From positions 1 to 9,703 of the forward strand of contig JAFAKZ010000495.1 of NCBI GenBank assembly GCA_019234745.1: a stretch of 9,703 bases of DNA, written 5' to 3'. This document shows, one piece after another, positions 7,046-9,703 of this stretch (the first letter of the stretch is position 1; each line of letters opens with the position of its first letter). The position numbers and the translations under genes were made by a program. Origin of the DNA: Burkholderiales bacterium. Its GTDB lineage: Bacteria > Pseudomonadota > Gammaproteobacteria > Burkholderiales > Chitinimonadaceae. The notes beneath the pieces are model-generated. The model was not told the origin of the DNA. It worked only from the letters and a program-made list of their open reading frames with translations, and did no database searches.

Positions 7046-9703
7046 TCACATTTCAGCCCGGAGGCCGAAGAAGAACTGGCGACCGTTGCGGTAGATGCCT
7101 TCAGGCATATTCCGGGAGTAGCCGTACTCGCGCAGGATGGGGTCGTTGAGGTTGAGGCCGTCCAGCGTCAGCGTCACATGGTCGGTGAGCTTGTAGTTGA
7201 TGGAAGCGTCGAGCGAGGCCGTGCCCGTGTCGTATTCGGGCACGCCGTTCACGGCGCCTTCCAGGTAGTGCGAGCGGTAGGTGTAGGCGACACGTGCGCT
7301 GAAGCGGCTGTTCTCGTAATAGGCTTCGAGGTTGCCGGTGAACTTCGAGGAACCTGCGAGCGGTTGGTTGTTGGCGTCATGGCCGTTGGCCAGCGTGAAG
7401 TTGCTGTTGAAGCCGAAGCCCATCGGCAGCGGCTGCTGGTAGCCTACCTCGATGCCCTCGTCGTGCGCTGCCACGTTGACCGGTTGGGCGACTTGGTAGG
7501 CATCCGTCGTGCCGTAGCTGTAGTTGTGCAGGTTGATGGACTGCACCTTGTAGGACACGAAGCTGGGCATGTCCATGTAGAAGGCTGTCACCGAGAGCAG
7601 CGAGCGCGGGGCGAAATACCATTCCAGCGAGGCGTCGAGATTGTTGGAGCGGATCGGCTTGAGGTAAGGATTGCCCTGGGTGCCGGCGATGGCCTGGTCG
7701 TCCTGGATGATGGTGGGCGACAGGGCCGTGTAGTCCGGGCGCGTCATGGTGCGGGCCGCGCTCAGGCGCCCCACCAGGTCGCGGCTCAGGTCGAACTTGA
7801 AGCTGGCGCTGGGCAGCACGTCGGTATAGCGCTGAGTGGCGCTCGACGGTGTCGTAACCGGCAGGCCCGTCGTTGTGTTGAGCAGCGGGTTGCCGTTGGC
7901 GTCGTACTGCACGGCGTTCCAGTTCACCTGTTCGTCCGTGCGCACCACGCGCATGCCGATATTGCCGCGCCATTTCAGCCCGCCCAGTTCAGCCATCAGG
8001 TAGGCCGCAGATGTGCGTTCGCGCACGCGATACTCGCTGGCGGTCTGTTCCCATTGCGGATTGGCCGGATTGTACTGGTTCTCCCAGGCCTGGATGGCGC
8101 CCGGGTCGATCTGGTACAGCTGGTTGGTGAAGTCCGACGGCGGGTTGAGGCCGCTCATGAAGTTGCCGGGGTAGACCGTGCCGGGCGTCCACGCCGGCTT
8201 GATATTGAGGCTGCACCCGGTGCTCGCGCCCGCGAGGCCGGCAGGCGAGCCGGCGCAGTTCGCGTCGTCCGCCGGCCAGTGCACCTGGCGCGTATGTTCG
8301 GCAAAGCGCACACCGCCCTTCACTGCATTCCAGGTGCCGTCGTCCAGTGTATAGCGTGCGTCCAGCTGGCCCGAGTTTTCCTTGTCCGTGGTCTTCACCA
8401 CCGAATGCCAGGCGTAGTCCTCGAACACATTGCTCGAGGCGAAGTTCGAGGTATCGAAGCCCGGCCAGGTCACACTGGCGATGCCCAGGCCGTGCATGGC
8501 GTAGTTAAGCCCGCCCACGGTCCATTGCGTCTCGTAGCCCAGGTCGCCATCCGTCTTGCCATAGGCGCTTGTGGTATCGAGCTTGCCGGAGATTTCCAGG
8601 TGGTCCGTCGGTCGGTAGCTGCTGTTCAGGTCGACGTAGTAGGTTTGCGAACCAGCGTTCGGGCGGTAGATCTTGTCGACCTGGCCCGGCGCACCGCCCA
8701 CCGTATTGGCGGGGAAGCTGGCGGACGTAAGCACATTGTCCGCCACGGTGTACGACGTGGGCACGACGCCGTTGGTGACGAGGCTGAACGGGTTGGCGTA
8801 GAAGCTGGTGTCGTAGCTGGGGTGCTCCAGGTGCGAGTAGAAGCCGTTCAGGTCGATGCGCCACGAGTCCGATGGCTTGGCCTCGATATCGAGCATGCCG
8901 CCCTTCTTGTGCTCCTCATGGCGCAACAGGGTGTAGTTGATGGCATTGGGCACCAGCACGCCCTGCAGCTTGGGGTAGGCGGCCAGGATGCTGCTCTCGG
9001 CCGGGTAGGCCAGGCTGCCGTCCTGGTTCTGTTTACCGATGGTGCTCCAACCGAGGAATTCCTGGCCGTCGCGGCGGTCGTGGCGGTTCTGGTCGAAGGC
9101 CTCGGCCAAGATGCCGAAGGTATTGGCCTCGTTCTTCCAGTTGACGAAGCCGCTGGCATTGCCGTCGTGCGTGCGCGTCATCTGGTTGTAGAAGTCCTGC
9201 ACCTCGCCCGTGGCGGAGAATTGCTGCTTGGCGCGCAGCGGCGTGCGGGTGACGATGTCGACGGTACCGGCCGTACCGCCTTCGATCAGGTCGGCTTGCG
9301 CACTCTTGTGCACCACGACGGTGTCGGCGATCTCGGATGGCAAGAGCGAGAAGCTGACGCTACGCCCCACCGTATTGGTCTGGCTCTGGATGAACCAGTC
9401 GGCGGTGGCGACGGCGTGGCCGTTGATGGTGGTGTAGGTGAGACTGGGGCTGGTGCCGCGGATCGATACATGGTCGTTCTCGGCAAAGCCGCCCTCGCCG
9501 GCGGAGGACTTGGAGATGTTCACGCCCGGTAGGCGCTCGATGGCGTCGGCGAGGTTCTTGTCCGGCATCTTGCCGATGTCCTCGGCGCTGATGACTTCCT
9601 CCACCCCTTCCGCATTGCGCTTCGTGGCCAGTGCCTTGGCGCGCGAGGCGCCTATGCCCTTGACCTCGATCACATCGTTCGGCGCCGCATTGGCTGTGGC
9701 GTC
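7046..9703 (-). CDS. TonB-dependent outer-membrane receptor, Xanthomonas/Caulobacter carbohydrate type (5' end outside the window)
   Basis: The frame is open to the right edge, giving at least 885 residues; the true start and signal peptide are missing. Counting from the edge, residues 10-16 (DVIEVKG) look like the TonB box. The plug domain spans about 30-155, with EDIGKMPDKNLADAIERLPG at 41-60, VSIRGTSPSLTYTTINGHAV at 79-98, and LLPSEIADTVVVHKSAQADL at 120-139 followed by IEGGTAGTVDIVTRTPL. The rest is a beta-barrel rich in alternating aromatic and polar residues, with extracellular loops. Two cysteines at about 483 and 497, in one Gly/Ala-rich loop, could form a disulfide. The protein ends GRQFFFGLRAEM, so the last residue is Met rather than the usual Phe or Trp. 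This class moves oligosaccharides across the outer membrane using TonB energy, and placement directly before a CUT1 importer fits sugar uptake. A siderophore role is unlikely in this setting. The family is secure; the ligand is inferred. Confidence 0.93.
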   Translation of the reverse strand, partial: DATANAAPNDVIEVKGIGASRAKALATKRNAEGVEEVISAEDIGKMPDKNLADAIERLPGVNISKSSAGEGGFAENDHVSIRGTSPSLTYTTINGHAVATADWFIQSQTNTVGRSVSFSLLPSEIADTVVVHKSAQADLIEGGTAGTVDIVTRTPLRAKQQFSATGEVQDFYNQMTRTHDGNASGFVNWKNEANTFGILAEAFDQNRHDRRDGQEFLGWSTIGKQNQDGSLAYPAESSILAAYPKLQGVLVPNAINYTLLRHEEHKKGGMLDIEAKPSDSWRIDLNGFYSHLEHPSYDTSFYANPFSLVTNGVVPTSYTVADNVLTSASFPANTVGGAPGQVDKIYRPNAGSQTYYVDLNSSYRPTDHLEISGKLDTTSAYGKTDGDLGYETQWTVGGLNYAMHGLGIASVTWPGFDTSNFASSNVFEDYAWHSVVKTTDKENSGQLDARYTLDDGTWNAVKGGVRFAEHTRQVHWPADDANCAGSPAGLAGASTGCSLNIKPAWTPGTVYPGNFMSGLNPPSDFTNQLYQIDPGAIQAWENQYNPANPQWEQTASEYRVRERTSAAYLMAELGGLKWRGNIGMRVVRTDEQVNWNAVQYDANGNPLLNTTTGLPVTTPSSATQRYTDVLPSASFKFDLSRDLVGRLSAARTMTRPDYTALSPTIIQDDQAIAGTQGNPYLKPIRSNNLDASLEWYFAPRSLLSVTAFYMDMPSFVSYKVQSINLHNYSYGTTDAYQVAQPVNVAAHDEGIEVGYQQPLPMGFGFNSNFTLANGHDANNQPLAGSSKFTGNLEAYYENSRFSARVAYTYRSHYLEGAVNGVPEYDTGTASLDASINYKLTDHVTLTLDGLNLNDPILREYGYSRNMPEGIYRNGRQFFFGLRAEM

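Noticed and set aside
7178..9532. Very long plus-strand open frame (784 codons) antisense to the TonB receptor
   Set aside because: The translation is a Val/Ala/Gly/Arg/His-rich string without recognisable motifs, and the minus strand carries a clear receptor. High third-position GC commonly keeps the opposite frame open.
9671..9673. GTG at 9673-9671 as the start of the TonB receptor
   Set aside because: The frame continues upstream to the window edge, and starting here would cut into the TonB-box region and leave no signal peptide. The gene is better treated as partial.

Overview
The window is one compact block of seven genes, all read right to left on the minus strand. It comes from a high-GC Gram-negative bacterium. 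The outer-membrane TonB-dependent receptor, the periplasmic binding protein with a Sec signal peptide and the GTG/TTG starts all fit a proteobacterium. The gene mix (Xanthomonas/Caulobacter-type TonB receptor, CUT1 sugar importer, signal-less GH9 enzyme) suggests Oxalobacteraceae (Massilia/Duganella-like) or Xanthomonadales. That placement is an inference from family resemblance only.

In order of transcription (right to left) the genes are: a TonB-dependent receptor whose 5' end lies outside the window (9703-7046); a periplasmic sugar-binding protein (6999-5680); two ABC permeases that overlap by 8 bp (5669-4692 and 4699-3848); a MalK/UgpC-type ATPase (3837-2737); a cytoplasmic family 9 glycoside hydrolase (2733-1054); and a membrane sensor protein with a PAS domain, cut off by the left edge (1028-1). 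The gaps between genes are 46, 10, -8, 10, 3 and 25 bp. No convincing promoter or factor-independent terminator is visible between them, so they probably form one operon whose promoter lies to the right of the window. No stretch longer than 50 bp lacks a gene.

Read as a pathway, the block is a complete route for a beta-linked oligosaccharide from the cell surface to the cytoplasm. The receptor takes the sugar across the outer membrane, the binding protein captures it in the periplasm, and the CUT1 importer moves it in intact. The hydrolase, which has no signal peptide, cleaves it inside the cell. The hydrolase has the GGWYDASGD active-site form that I associate with the exo-beta-D-glucosaminidase branch of GH9 (Vibrio/Photobacterium type) rather than with secreted cellulases. 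A chitosan- or chitin-derived disaccharide or short oligosaccharide is therefore the leading substrate guess, with cello-oligosaccharides as the alternative. The co-transcribed sensor has a large periplasmic domain and could report on the same substrate or on the loaded binding protein.

The most unusual local features are an inverted repeat at the GH9/sensor junction that would bury the sensor's ribosome-binding site, and a sharp change in CTAG frequency between the sensor/GH9 end and the transporter end.
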